Shown here piece by piece: positions 26,142 through 34,885 of a DNA stretch of 49,528 nt (its first letter is position 1; each line of letters begins with the position of its first letter). Below the pieces are notes generated by a model. The model searched no databases and had not been told where the DNA came from. It was given only the letters and a program-made list of their open reading frames with translations. The position numbers and the translations under genes are program-made. The stretch comes from Fibrobacter succinogenes (lineage in GTDB: Bacteria; Fibrobacterota; Fibrobacteria; Fibrobacterales; Fibrobacteraceae), in the NCBI GenBank assembly GCA_902762795.1, contig CACWPM010000020.1, forward strand, positions 1 to 49,528, read 5' to 3'.

Positions 26142-27011
26142 ATGGTAGAGGAAAAAATTCTTATCGTCGATGATGATGTTGCGGAATTGAAAAAAAATTC
26201 AGACATCTTGACGGAAGTGGGTTACGAAGTTGTCGGTTGCAGATCCGGTGCCGAAACTTTGGAATACTTGAACAATAACCCCGTGGAGCTTGTGCTGCTT
26301 GATGTCAATATGCCAGAAATGAATGGCTATGACGTTTGCCTTAATATTCGTAAGCAATTCCCTTTGGATGATCTGCCTATCATATTCCTTACGAATCAGG
26401 AAAATGAAACGAGCGTGGCGCAGGGATTCCAGTCGGGTGCGTCTGATTTTGTATGCAAAAACTCCGCATCTGACATTCTGCTTGCCCGTATCGGGGTTCA
26501 CTTGCGCCTGGCGCGCTCGCTCCGCAACCTGCGCGAGATATCTTTGACGGATGACTTGACGGGCGCCTATAACCGCAGGCATGCCATTTGTTCTCTCCGG
26601 GAATTGTTTGCTCGCAGCAAACGCTACGGAACGAATTTTTCGATTATTTACTTTGACTTGAATGGCTTGAAAAAGATTAATGACCAGCATGGGCATTTGG
26701 CTGGCGACTTGCTGCTCCGCTCTGTCGTGTCATCGTGTAACAAGCTGCTCCGCGAATCGGATATGTTATTCAGAATGGGTGGTGACGAATTTTTGGTAAT
26801 TTGTCCGGATACCGATTTGAAAGGTGCTTTTGTCTGTGCTGAAAGAATGCAGGATGCCGTGAAATCACTTACGATTGTGGATCAGACAGTCGCCTTTGCT
26901 TATGGTACGGCTTGTTCTACGGAAGACTACAAGGACATGGACGAAATGCTTCGCAGTGCAGATGCCTCCATGTACGAATGCAAACGCAAGATGCGTGCGG
27001 GACGTAGCTAG
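26142..27011 (+). CDS. Response regulator with GGDEF output (diguanylate cyclase)
   Basis: 289 residues; AAGGAG is well placed before the ATG. Residues 1-120 are a receiver domain (ILIVDDD, phospho-acceptor Asp in LLDVNMPEMNG, Lys switch region FVCKNSAS). A GGDEF domain follows from about 130 (LTDDLTGAYNRRHA). The active site GGDEF is intact (near residue 213), with RxxD (RESD) five residues before it, the product-inhibition I-site. So this should make cyclic di-GMP when phosphorylated, with feedback control. No histidine kinase is adjacent. Confidence 0.94.
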   Translation: MVEEKILIVDDDVAELKKNSDILTEVGYEVVGCRSGAETLEYLNNNPVELVLLDVNMPEMNGYDVCLNIRKQFPLDDLPIIFLTNQENETSVAQGFQSGASDFVCKNSASDILLARIGVHLRLARSLRNLREISLTDDLTGAYNRRHAICSLRELFARSKRYGTNFSIIYFDLNGLKKINDQHGHLAGDLLLRSVVSSCNKLLRESDMLFRMGGDEFLVICPDTDLKGAFVCAERMQDAVKSLTIVDQTVAFAYGTACSTEDYKDMDEMLRSADASMYECKRKMRAGRS

Positions 27012-27039
27012 CTAGAACTTAGATCTTAGATCTTAGAAA
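27012..27039 (+). repeat. Four-unit heptanucleotide array between convergent genes
   Basis: Units in register from the base after the GGDEF gene stop: CTAGAAC, TTAGATC, then TTAGATC, TTAGAAA. It is followed directly by the eda terminator. Confidence 0.7.
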
Positions 27040-27061
27040 AAACGCCGCGGAATTCCGCGGC
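27038..27061 (-). terminator. Terminator of eda
   Basis: A perfect 18-base palindrome GCCGCGGAATTCCGCGGC (27044-27061) is followed on the minus strand by G and six T. It lies 26 bases past the eda stop codon. Confidence 0.85.
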
Positions 27062-27087
27062 TATTTCGCAATTGTAATTCCGAGCTG

Positions 27088-27729
27088 TTACGCGATTGCA
27101 GCTTTTACGGCGTCGAGCAGTTTCTGGAGCTTGGCTTCGATGGTTGCCCAGTCGCCTGCCTTCATGAGTTCAGCATTGAAAATGCTTCCGCCGAACGAAA
27201 GCAAATTTGCACTTGCCTTCAAGTAGCTTGCCGCATTCTCTGCATTCACGCCACCGCATGCCATTAACGGAATGTCGCGGAACGGACCGCGCAGAGCCTT
27301 GATGTATTCCGGACCGCCTACGCAGTTCACCGGGAAAATCTTGATGGCGGTTGCGCCCAGGTCATAGGCCTTTTGCACTTCGGTCGGCGTGAGTGCGCCC
27401 GGGATAATCGGTATACCGGCTGTACTCGAGAGCCGGATGACTTCGTGACGGGTGTTTGGCGTGACGATAAATTCGGCACCTGCAGAAATCGCCTTTTCCA
27501 CATCGCTCCCGTGACGGACGGTTCCTGCGCCGACCTTGATTCCGAGCGGTTTGGCGTAAGACTTGAGCTTTGTGATAATTTCGGTTGCTGCTGCAGTGTT
27601 CATCGTGACCTCAATCGCCTTGAGTCCGCACTTTGCAGACGCGTTCACGCACGCTTCTTCGGCGCCTTGAGGAATGTCGCGGAGAATGCCCACGACCGGC
27701 ATCGGTTGTAAAAATTCAAGAAAATTCAT
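27088..27729 (-). CDS. eda: KDPG/KHG aldolase
   Basis: 213 residues. A class I aldolase that splits 2-keto-3-deoxy-6-phosphogluconate (and often 4-hydroxy-2-oxoglutarate) to pyruvate and glyceraldehyde 3-phosphate (or glyoxylate). Marks: VVGILRDI, catalytic-base Glu in IEVTMN, GAGTV, PNTRHEVI, Schiff-base Lys in ATAIKIFPV, and the phosphate-binding ACGGVNAEN. No edd or sugar-acid genes lie nearby, so the physiological substrate (glucuronate/galacturonate breakdown is possible) is unknown. Confidence 0.93.
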   Translation of the reverse strand: MNFLEFLQPMPVVGILRDIPQGAEEACVNASAKCGLKAIEVTMNTAAATEIITKLKSYAKPLGIKVGAGTVRHGSDVEKAISAGAEFIVTPNTRHEVIRLSSTAGIPIIPGALTPTEVQKAYDLGATAIKIFPVNCVGGPEYIKALRGPFRDIPLMACGGVNAENAASYLKASANLLSFGGSIFNAELMKAGDWATIEAKLQKLLDAVKAAIA

Positions 27730-27746
27730 GATTTTAAAATAGATTA

Positions 27747-27767
27747 TAGACGAGAGACGGGAGACGA
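27747..27767 (+). repeat. Three-unit heptanucleotide array upstream of eda
   Basis: TAGACGA, GAGACGG, then GAGACGA in register, 17 bases upstream of the eda start, followed by an A/T-rich stretch. Confidence 0.6.
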
Positions 27768-27810
27768 GGGAAAATAAAAAAGTGTTGTTTTTTTTATTTA
27801 CAAAGAATGT

Positions 27811-27840
27811 AAAAAGGCGGACGTAAGCCCGCCTGTTTTT
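27811..27840 (-). terminator. Terminator of the ABC exporter operon
   Basis: AGGCGG / CCGCCT stem (27815-27820, 27829-27834) with an 8-base loop; T runs occur on both strands. It lies 27 bases past the stop of the minus-strand permease gene. Confidence 0.82.
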
Positions 27841-27861
27841 CCATACAACCTATAACCTATC

Positions 27862-29067
27862 CTATTCAAATCTCAACGCTTCAATCGGGTCGAGTCTGCT
27901 TGCCTTGCGGGCCGGGTACCATCCGAAGAACACGCCTGTTGCAAAGCACACGCCAAAGCTCACGATAACGCTGGTCATGGAAACGCTCATGGGCCAGTTC
28001 ATTGCGAGTTTTACAGTTTCTGAAGCGGCAATGCCAAGGGCAATTCCGATAGCGCCGCCCAACAAGCTGATAATCACGGATTCAAACAAAAATTGTAAAA
28101 GGATGTCTTTGCCGCGTGCGCCGATTGCCATGCGGAGTCCGATTTCCTTGGTGCGTTCGGTCACGGAAACATACATGATGTTCATGATGCCAATGCCACC
28201 AACAAACAAACTAATACCTGCAATAGCGGTAAGCACGAGCGAGAGCATATCGGAGGTACTTGTGACCATTTGGATCATTTCTTCTTGCGTGAATACGCGG
28301 AACGGGTCGGTTGGCTTTGTCCAGTTGCGGCGTTCCTTCAAGATGCCCATGATTTCTTCGGTTGCTTTTTGGGCGTAGCCTTCGCCTATAGAGTTCGCGT
28401 AAATTTGGCGGATGTTCGTTGTTGCGGAAAAGCGCCTCATCACAGTCTGGTACGGGGTGAAAATCACGTCGTCCTGGTCCTGACCGAAATCGCCGGAGCC
28501 TTTCAATTTGAGTGTCCCGATGACTTTCAGCGGAATGCTTTTGTAGCGGATCGTTTTGCCAATGGGGTTTCCTTCTGGGAACAGATTTTTTATGACCGTT
28601 TGCCCGATGACGCAAACTTTTGCCATGCGGTCCGTTTCGTCGTCGAACATTACGCCGTCTTCTATTTCGTAGTTGCGGATTTTGAGGTAGTCTGCCGAAA
28701 CTCCGGAAAGAGTTGTGGGCGAGTTGTTGTTCCCGACGATGGCCTGCCCGCCAACAGTAATCATGGGGGATACGCCGTTGATGTAGGTTGCGTTCTCGCG
28801 GATGGCGATGACGTCTTCTTCTTCGAGCATTTCGGAAGATTCTGACTGCACGCCGCCGCGGCGGCTTTGGTTTGGCATGATGGTGATGGCATTTGTGCCC
28901 ATCGCGGTCATCTGTTCCTTGATGGATTTTTTTGAACCTTCGCCCATGGCGACCATGGTGATGACGGCGGCAACGCCTATGACTATACCGAGTACGGAGA
29001 GAAATGTGCGCATGCGATTCCTGAGCAGCGCGCGGAGAGCAATCTTTGCAAGAGTAAATGGATTCAT
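27862..29067 (-). CDS. MacB/FtsX-type ABC transporter permease
   Basis: 401 residues. An N-terminal membrane helix (MRTFLSVLGIVIGVAAVITMVAMG), a periplasmic MacB core domain (about 45-245) and three C-terminal membrane helices of the FtsX fold (MLSLVLTAIAGISLFVGGIG, then FLFESVIISLLGG and VIVSFGVCFATGVFFG) ending YPARKASRLDPIEALRFE, the standard ending of this family. It works with the ATPase gene upstream. Such exporters move lipoproteins, peptides or drugs by mechanotransmission and usually need a periplasmic adaptor and TolC; a TolC-family gene lies at 14810 but no adaptor was found. Confidence 0.93.
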   Translation of the reverse strand: MNPFTLAKIALRALLRNRMRTFLSVLGIVIGVAAVITMVAMGEGSKKSIKEQMTAMGTNAITIMPNQSRRGGVQSESSEMLEEEDVIAIRENATYINGVSPMITVGGQAIVGNNNSPTTLSGVSADYLKIRNYEIEDGVMFDDETDRMAKVCVIGQTVIKNLFPEGNPIGKTIRYKSIPLKVIGTLKLKGSGDFGQDQDDVIFTPYQTVMRRFSATTNIRQIYANSIGEGYAQKATEEIMGILKERRNWTKPTDPFRVFTQEEMIQMVTSTSDMLSLVLTAIAGISLFVGGIGIMNIMYVSVTERTKEIGLRMAIGARGKDILLQFLFESVIISLLGGAIGIALGIAASETVKLAMNWPMSVSMTSVIVSFGVCFATGVFFGWYPARKASRLDPIEALRFE

Positions 29068-29075
29068 AATATTTT

Positions 29076-29214
29076 TAGACGAAAGACGATAGACGAAAGA
29101 CGAGAGATGGGTAATCGCGGCTTCGCCGCCTAGTAAAGATAAAAACCATTAACTAATGACAAAAATCTTTCGTCTCTCGTCTGTAGCGAAGCCGAAGGCG
29201 AAACGTTCTTTCGT
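29076..29214 (+). repeat. Inverted heptanucleotide arrays inside the ABC exporter operon
   Basis: Five units in register at 29076-29110, beginning TAGACGA, AAGACGA. The reverse-complement type (TCTTTCG, TCTCTCG) runs at 29165-29178, with another inverted copy just before the ATPase stop (about 29205-29217). The two sides can pair, with small GC hairpins (GGCTTCGCC) between. No gene lies in the interval. Confidence 0.7.
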
Positions 29215-29979
29215 CTAATCTTCCTCCTCAAATGTTTCTGGTGGTGGGAGTGCCTCGAACGCGGCTTTTGCGTCCTGTACATTTTCGTTGATGACATTTT
29301 TTTTCAGAAGCCCGTCACGGAGCGTGATGGTTCGTCCACTGAAAGTTGCGATGTCCGGTTCGTGGGTGACAAAGGCTATGGTCTTGCCCTGCCGGTGCAG
29401 TTCCTGGAATATCATCATGATTTCATAACTCGTTCGCGTGTCGAGGTTTCCGGTCGCTTCGTCGGCGAGAATGATTACCGGATCGTTCACGAGCGCGCGC
29501 GCAATGGCCACACGCTGTTGCTGACCGCCCGAAAGCTGGTTGGGCAAATGGTTCATGCGGCTTTCCAATCCGACCATTTTTAAAGCTTCGATGGCTCGGT
29601 GGTGACGTTCTTCGGCGGAAACCTTGGAATTGTATAAAAGCGGGAGTTCCACGTTCTCGATGGCGGTCGTTCGACTGAGCAGGTTGTAGCTTTGGAATAC
29701 GAAACCGAGTTTTTGGCTCCTGATGCGGGCGAGCGCATCTCTTTTTAGTGTCTCGGTGTGTTGGCCGTCCAATATATAATGTCCGGCAGTTGGCCTGTCC
29801 ATGCACCCTAGAATATTTAGCATGGTGGATTTGCCGGAACCGGATGTTCCCATGATGGTCACGAATTCGCCGGGGTAGATGTCGAAACTTACGCCACGTA
29901 GGGCGTGTACAATTTCGTCGCCCATCTTGAAGTCGCGGCGTAAATTTTGAACGGAAAGTATCGGTTGTGTAGTTTGCAT
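29215..29979 (-). CDS. ABC transporter ATP-binding protein (MacB/LolD type)
   Basis: 254 residues. Walker A GTSGSGKST, Q-loop region VFQSYNLL, signature LSGGQQQRVAIARAL, Walker B VIILADEATGNLD, H-loop VTHEPD. The length is a little above the usual 220-235 because of an acidic C-terminal tail (LPPPETFEEED). It forms the motor of the permease encoded just downstream. The two genes are separated by 147 bases of inverted heptanucleotide repeats, which is unusual inside such an operon. Confidence 0.94.
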   Translation of the reverse strand: MQTTQPILSVQNLRRDFKMGDEIVHALRGVSFDIYPGEFVTIMGTSGSGKSTMLNILGCMDRPTAGHYILDGQHTETLKRDALARIRSQKLGFVFQSYNLLSRTTAIENVELPLLYNSKVSAEERHHRAIEALKMVGLESRMNHLPNQLSGGQQQRVAIARALVNDPVIILADEATGNLDTRTSYEIMMIFQELHRQGKTIAFVTHEPDIATFSGRTITLRDGLLKKNVINENVQDAKAAFEALPPPETFEEED

Positions 29980-30011
29980 AAAGACCTTTTTCTTGCCTCT
30001 TTGGATGCTCT

Positions 30012-30087
30012 AACCCATTGATTGGGTTGCTTTTACATCGCAATAAGTGAAATTATAAGGGTTTTGGGTGTGAAAAACACCAAAAAC
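30012..30087. promoter_or_regulatory. Two inverted repeats between divergent ABC and kinase genes
   Basis: AACCCA / TGGGTT (30012-30017, 30023-30028) and GTTTTGGGTGT / ACACCAAAAAC (30061-30071, 30077-30087, one mismatch). They could be operators for one or both divergent genes. A TATATT -10-like element lies at 30148 for the plus-strand gene. The rest of 29980-30204 is AT-rich and has no gene. Confidence 0.45.
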
Positions 30088-30204
30088 ATCAAAAAATCAT
30101 TTGAAAGACATGCTTTAATGCATAAACAATAATTTTTTTTTTATTTTATATTCCGAATTGGACCACGCTAGGTGGTTGGTTCTGTGCCCTTGGAGATACC
30201 TTTA

Positions 30205-32319
30205 ATGAACGAGAAAATGCCTCAGAATGCTTCGAATAAGTCTGGTGAAGACGAAATCGATATTCTTGAGATATTGGTGTACTTGAAAAGCAAGTGGAAG
30301 TTCTTGCTTGTTTTCTTGTTCATGGGTGTTGTTTTTGGCCTTCTTGTATCGGCTTGGATTCGTCCGTCTTTTGGAAGCGACGTCCTTCTTCAAGTGAATG
30401 TCAAGGGAAATAAGCAGGGACTTGCCCTTGGTGAAATGGGGGCTTTGCTCGATATCTCTACTCCGTCCGCTGCCGAAATGGAGCTTATCAAGAGCCGTGT
30501 TGTTCTTGATCAAGTCGTCAGCGAAGAAAGACTTTGCTATTCTGCGTTCCCGCTCAATAAAATGGATCGCCTTATGCGCCGTGAAGGTCGCATGGACCTT
30601 GAACTTTTGGTGATTCCGCGTGCGTTCGTAGAGGCCGAGGGCAAACTTATTGCTCGCGTGACAGCCGATTCCAGTGCATACGAAGTGCTCGGACTGGAAG
30701 GCGAGGTTGTCCTTTCCGGTAAGGTTGGCGAAACTTACCGGAAGCCGTTTGCTGGTGATACTTTAGTGATCTGCGTCAAATCCTTGACCGCGACTGTTGG
30801 TCAGACTTTCTTGTTGACGGCAGTCCATCCGCAGACCGCAGCTTCTTCTCTTCTCAGGGGTCTTGTCATTTCGGAAGAAGGTAAGAATTCCGGGATCATC
30901 AGGGTGGCTCTTGAAAATCGTTATCCGGACCGTGTTGCTGCTATTTTGAACACTATCGCGAACACGTATCTGAAACAGAATATTGAAATGCGCAGTGCCG
31001 AAGCGAAGAAAACTTTGATGTTCCTGGAAGAACAATTGCCGGGTGTCAAGGCGAAACTCGATTCTGCCGAACAGAAGTTGACGTCGTTCCGTAATTCCAA
31101 GGGAACGATTGATCTTTCGGGCGAAACCCGTTTGCATCTTGAAAAGGATGTGACTCTTCAAGAACGCCTTATTGAACTGGAGCAGAAAAAGCAGGAAGTG
31201 TTGCGCCTGTTCCGTGCAGAGCATCCGACGGTTCGCACGATTGAAGAACAGCAGGCGAGGCTTCGCCGCGAACTGGCCAAGCAGCAGCGTTCTGCCTCTA
31301 GCTTGCCTGTTTTGCAGCAGGAAGTTCTTTCGTTGCAGGAAGAAGTCGAAGTTAATAACAAGCTCTATACGAACTTGCTGAACAATATCCAGCAGTTACG
31401 TGTGGTTCAAGCTGGCGAAGTTGGCAATGTTCGCATTGTCGATATGGCTTATGTTCCGCTCAAGCCGAATAAGCCTAACCGCATGTTTATTTTTGCAGGA
31501 GTTGTCGTTGCCTTCTTGCTTTTAGGTTGTTTTATTGTCTATATTCGTCGTATGTTCTCGAACGGCGTTTGCAGCAGTAGCGAAGTCGAACAAGCTACGG
31601 GTGTCGGCGTTTATGGAAAGCTTCCCATGCTTGACGGCAAGACGTTAAACGATGTGACCAAACCCTGCATTGTCGAAAATCCGGATGATCCGTTTGCCGA
31701 AGGTATCCGTGCCCTTCGGACTGCCCTCGAATTTTCTGTCTTCTCGGATGGCAAGAAAATCCTTATGGTATCCGGTCTTGTGCAGGGTGTCGGGAAGTCT
31801 TTTGTGTCTACGAATCTTGCTGCATCGTTTGCCGTATCGGGCAAGAAGGTGTTGCTAGTCGATATGGATCTCCGTCGGGGCCATCTTTTCAAGCATAACC
31901 AGAAGGGTTTGTGCGAAATGCTTGAAAAGGAAAATTACAGTGACGAATATGTCGTCAAGGTGATGGACAATTACCATGTTCTCGGTTCCGGTGCCCGAGT
32001 CGTGAATCCGGGTAGTCTGTTGAATAGTTCCAGGTTTAGCGCTTTCCTTGAAGCGTTCAAGGATAAGTATGATTTGATTGTTCTGGATACGCCTCCTGTA
32101 TTCCAGTGCAGTGACGCATTGCTTGTCGAAAAGCATGCGGATTACTTGTTGTGTGTTTTGAAGCATGCAGCTCATACCATTGAAAGCATCCAAGATGCCT
32201 TGAATACTTTTGATCGCAGTACGGAAACACCTTTGCAAAAGGCATTTGTCTTCAACAAGTGTGAACGTCATGCGGGCTATGGTGGCTACGGCTACTATGG
32301 CTATCACAAGAAATATTAA
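30205..32319 (+). CDS. Polysaccharide co-polymerase with tyrosine kinase domain (Wzc/BY-kinase type)
   Basis: 704 residues from ATG 30205 (GGAG 9 bases upstream); an upstream GTG at 30172 is less likely. Wzz-type domain with the first membrane helix around 33-51, a long periplasmic coiled coil (about 255-400), the second helix around 427-447 preceded by the proline-rich motif PLKPNKPNR, then a cytoplasmic BY-kinase: Walker A SGLVQGVGKS, Walker A' VLLVDMDLRRG, Walker B LIVLDTPP, and a tyrosine-rich tail (YGGYGYYGYHKKY, six Tyr). It controls chain length and export of a surface polysaccharide through cyclic autophosphorylation. The OmpA-like gene follows after 19 bases. Confidence 0.93.
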   Translation: MNEKMPQNASNKSGEDEIDILEILVYLKSKWKFLLVFLFMGVVFGLLVSAWIRPSFGSDVLLQVNVKGNKQGLALGEMGALLDISTPSAAEMELIKSRVVLDQVVSEERLCYSAFPLNKMDRLMRREGRMDLELLVIPRAFVEAEGKLIARVTADSSAYEVLGLEGEVVLSGKVGETYRKPFAGDTLVICVKSLTATVGQTFLLTAVHPQTAASSLLRGLVISEEGKNSGIIRVALENRYPDRVAAILNTIANTYLKQNIEMRSAEAKKTLMFLEEQLPGVKAKLDSAEQKLTSFRNSKGTIDLSGETRLHLEKDVTLQERLIELEQKKQEVLRLFRAEHPTVRTIEEQQARLRRELAKQQRSASSLPVLQQEVLSLQEEVEVNNKLYTNLLNNIQQLRVVQAGEVGNVRIVDMAYVPLKPNKPNRMFIFAGVVVAFLLLGCFIVYIRRMFSNGVCSSSEVEQATGVGVYGKLPMLDGKTLNDVTKPCIVENPDDPFAEGIRALRTALEFSVFSDGKKILMVSGLVQGVGKSFVSTNLAASFAVSGKKVLLVDMDLRRGHLFKHNQKGLCEMLEKENYSDEYVVKVMDNYHVLGSGARVVNPGSLLNSSRFSAFLEAFKDKYDLIVLDTPPVFQCSDALLVEKHADYLLCVLKHAAHTIESIQDALNTFDRSTETPLQKAFVFNKCERHAGYGGYGYYGYHKKY

Positions 32320-32338
32320 CCAATAACAAGGAGAATAG

Positions 32339-34447
32339 ATGAAAAAAATAGTCGCAATGTCTCTCTTGGCCGGTAGCTTCGCTTTCGCGCAGTCCGGTCT
32401 GATGGGCGGAGCCGATGGTCTCAACCAAAAAACCGCCAATACCCTGGGTCAGGGTGGCTTTGCTATCGGTACCGGTGGCCAGGTCTCTTTTGACGCATGG
32501 TCTCTCACCCGTGGTGGCCAGTTCGCTAAGGGTGGTAAGGCAAGCTCTTTCCATGACGCTTCTGGAAGCTTGACTGCAAATATCAACTTTGCAGCTGGCG
32601 TGACGGACTTCATGGACATCGGTCTTGCTCTTCCGCTCTACTACGATCATGCTAACGCTCGCAACGTTAACGGCATCGGTGAAGGCGATATGTGGAAGGC
32701 TAGCCGTGGTGACCTCGAACTCTGGGCAAAGGCAAAGCTTCCGCTCGATGAAGTGACTGATGGTATCTTCAATGCAGCTATCGCTGCTCAGTTCTACTTC
32801 CCGACTGGCGATAAGGCCGTCGGTGTTCGTCCGCGTCATGCCTGGTTCTTGCATGCTAAGGGTGGTGAAACCCATCCGTACGGCCTCCGCAACATGGCAT
32901 TCGGTGGTGAATTGATCCTCACTCTCGACCTCCAGAAGGTTGGCGCTCCGATCCGCTTCAACGGTAACGTCGGTTTCGTCGGTACTGTGACGAAGGGTTC
33001 TAACACATTGGTCTACGGTGGTGGCATCAACATCCTCCCGACCGATTGGATGGACATCTTCGTTGAAGCTAACGGTGAATTCCGTGTAGAAGAGGGTTAT
33101 TATCCGCGTGATCCGGGTTATGATCCGTTCACTCTTACTCCGGGCTTCCGTTTCCACCTCCCGGCAAACATCGACATCGCCCTCGGTCTCGATGTGGGTA
33201 TCCGTTCCTTCTCTAAGGGCTGGGACTGGGAAGACGAAATGCACAGTGCTGAACTCTACCAGGTCTACTACACTGACAAGAACGGTAAGAAGGTTGAGTA
33301 TGGCTATACTCCGACCCCGCGCTTTGCAGGTACTGCAGCTCTCACCTGGCGCTTCGGTAATGTCCGTGGTGCTGACGAAGATAACGATGGCGTAGCAAAT
33401 AACATCGACCAGTGCGCAGGCACTCCGGCTGGTGCTGTTGTTGACGCTAACGGCTGCCCGCTTGATGCTGACAATGACGGTGTATTCGACGGTATCGACC
33501 AGTGCGCTGAAACTCCGGCTGGTGCTGTTGTTGACGCTGCTGGCTGCCCGGTTGACTCCGACAATGACGGTGTTGCCGACGGTATCGACCAGTGCGCTGA
33601 AACTCCGGCTGGCGTTGTTGCTGACGCTGCTGGCTGCCCGGTTGACTCTGACCGCGATGGTGTTGCCGACTACCTCGACAAGTGCCCGAACACTGCTTCT
33701 GGTGCTCCGATCGATGCTAACGGCTGCCCGATCGACTCTGACCGCGATGGTGTTGCTGACTACCTCGACCAGTGCCCGAATACTCAGTCTGGCATTGCTG
33801 TTGACGGCAAGGGCTGCCCGGTTGACTCTGACAATGATGGTGTTGCCGACTACCTCGACAAGTGCCCGAGCACTCCGGCTGGTCTCCCGGTCAACGCTGA
33901 TGGCTGCAGCCCGGACGGCGACAAGGACGGTGTTGTTGATGCTCTCGACAAGTGCCCGAATACTCCGGCTGGCGTCTCTGTTGACGAAGTTGGTTGCCCG
34001 GTTGACTCCGACAAGGATGGCGTTGCCGATCACCTCGACAAGTGCCCGAACACCCTCGTTGGCGTAGCTGTTGACAAGAATGGTTGCCCGAACAAGAACC
34101 AGGATCTCGACAAGCTCAAGAAGGGTATCCAGTTCAGAACGGGTTCTGCTAAGCTCACCGCAAGCAGCAACAAGACCTTGAACAACATCGCTAAGTTGCT
34201 CAAGAAGCTCCCGGCTGTCAACCTCGAAGTCCAGGGTCATACGGATGACACTGGTAAGGAAGAAAAGAACAAGAAGATCTCCGAACAGCGTGCACAGGCT
34301 GTCGTCAAGTATCTCGTCAAGAAGGGCATCAGCAGTGATCGTCTCCGCGCTGTCGGTTACGGTTCTGACAAGCCGATTGCAGATAACAAGACGAAGAAGG
34401 GCCGCAAGCTCAACCGCCGTGTTGAACTCGTTCCGTTCGAAAAGTAA
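32339..34447 (+). CDS. OmpA-family outer membrane protein with eight thrombospondin type 3 repeats
   Basis: 702 residues; AAGGAG before the ATG. Signal peptide (MKKIVAMSLLAGSFAFA), an N-terminal barrel-like region to about 345, eight 30-residue calcium-binding TSP3 repeats (about 346-585; DSDNDGVADYLDKC type, with paired cysteines), then an OmpA peptidoglycan-binding domain (about 590-702; QGHTDDTGKEEKN, GYGSDKPIADN, NRRVEL). It should anchor the outer membrane to the cell wall. Codon use is very regular, as in highly expressed genes. It ends with a strong terminator and is probably co-transcribed with the kinase gene. Confidence 0.95.
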   Translation: MKKIVAMSLLAGSFAFAQSGLMGGADGLNQKTANTLGQGGFAIGTGGQVSFDAWSLTRGGQFAKGGKASSFHDASGSLTANINFAAGVTDFMDIGLALPLYYDHANARNVNGIGEGDMWKASRGDLELWAKAKLPLDEVTDGIFNAAIAAQFYFPTGDKAVGVRPRHAWFLHAKGGETHPYGLRNMAFGGELILTLDLQKVGAPIRFNGNVGFVGTVTKGSNTLVYGGGINILPTDWMDIFVEANGEFRVEEGYYPRDPGYDPFTLTPGFRFHLPANIDIALGLDVGIRSFSKGWDWEDEMHSAELYQVYYTDKNGKKVEYGYTPTPRFAGTAALTWRFGNVRGADEDNDGVANNIDQCAGTPAGAVVDANGCPLDADNDGVFDGIDQCAETPAGAVVDAAGCPVDSDNDGVADGIDQCAETPAGVVADAAGCPVDSDRDGVADYLDKCPNTASGAPIDANGCPIDSDRDGVADYLDQCPNTQSGIAVDGKGCPVDSDNDGVADYLDKCPSTPAGLPVNADGCSPDGDKDGVVDALDKCPNTPAGVSVDEVGCPVDSDKDGVADHLDKCPNTLVGVAVDKNGCPNKNQDLDKLKKGIQFRTGSAKLTASSNKTLNNIAKLLKKLPAVNLEVQGHTDDTGKEEKNKKISEQRAQAVVKYLVKKGISSDRLRAVGYGSDKPIADNKTKKGRKLNRRVELVPFEK
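33375..34095 (+). repeat. Eight tandem 90-bp repeats encoding TSP3 modules
   Basis: DNA-level tandem repeat inside the OmpA-family gene, period about 90 bases, each unit with GA(C/T)..GATGG.GT coding D.D.DGV and a following Cys codon. The middle units are nearly identical, which allows copy-number change by slippage or recombination. Confidence 0.85.
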
Positions 34448-34472
34448 TCTTCGAATCTGATTGAGAACTAAA

Positions 34473-34500
34473 AAGGGGCGTCCGCAAGGGCGCCCTTTTT
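34473..34500 (+). terminator. Terminator of the kinase-OmpA operon
   Basis: GGGGCG / CGCCC stem (34475-34480, 34491-34495) with loop TCCGCAAGGG, extended by A/T pairs, then a five-T run. 26 bases past the OmpA-family stop. Confidence 0.87.
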
Positions 34501-34514
34501 GTATTTGATATTTC

Positions 34515-34588
34515 TAGGTGGTAGTATAGGTTTTAGGGATTAGGATGTAAAGTAAGACTGGAATGTAGAGATTAGAATCAGGGATTAG
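34515..34588 (+). repeat. Heptanucleotide array after the OmpA terminator
   Basis: Five units in register at 34515-34549 (TAGGTGG, TAGTATA at the left) and three more at 34566-34586. From 34589 to 34885 no gene is seen; that stretch holds a perfect palindrome GGACGCC-AAC-GGCGTCC (34794-34810) and a GTCATCC-type element on the minus strand (about 34831-34851). Confidence 0.65.
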
Positions 34589-34885
34589 CGAAAAATCATG
34601 CAATACGTGCATCAAAAAAGCGCATGATCTGCGCGCCTTTATGCAATTAGAAAATGTTTTTAGATAAAAGTGGGTGTTCTAATCAATGATATTATTGTTG
34701 TATGGCAGCGAAAGAATGAAGCGCCGGCCACAACCATAAAAGGCGAGAGCCGCGACCATATACTTGTATGGGCATGGTTGAGCCGAAATTGCGGACGCCA
34801 ACGGCGTCCATTTGCCAAATGTTGTCCGCTCTCCCGATGGTCGAGGATGACAATTCAGAATCCCTAATTTCGTATTCCGAATAAA

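Noticed and set aside
32252-34240. 662-codon open frame antisense to the OmpA-family gene
   Set aside because: It is kept open by the biased codons and repeats of the sense gene, has no start signal or family features, and is explained by the TSP3 repeat composition.
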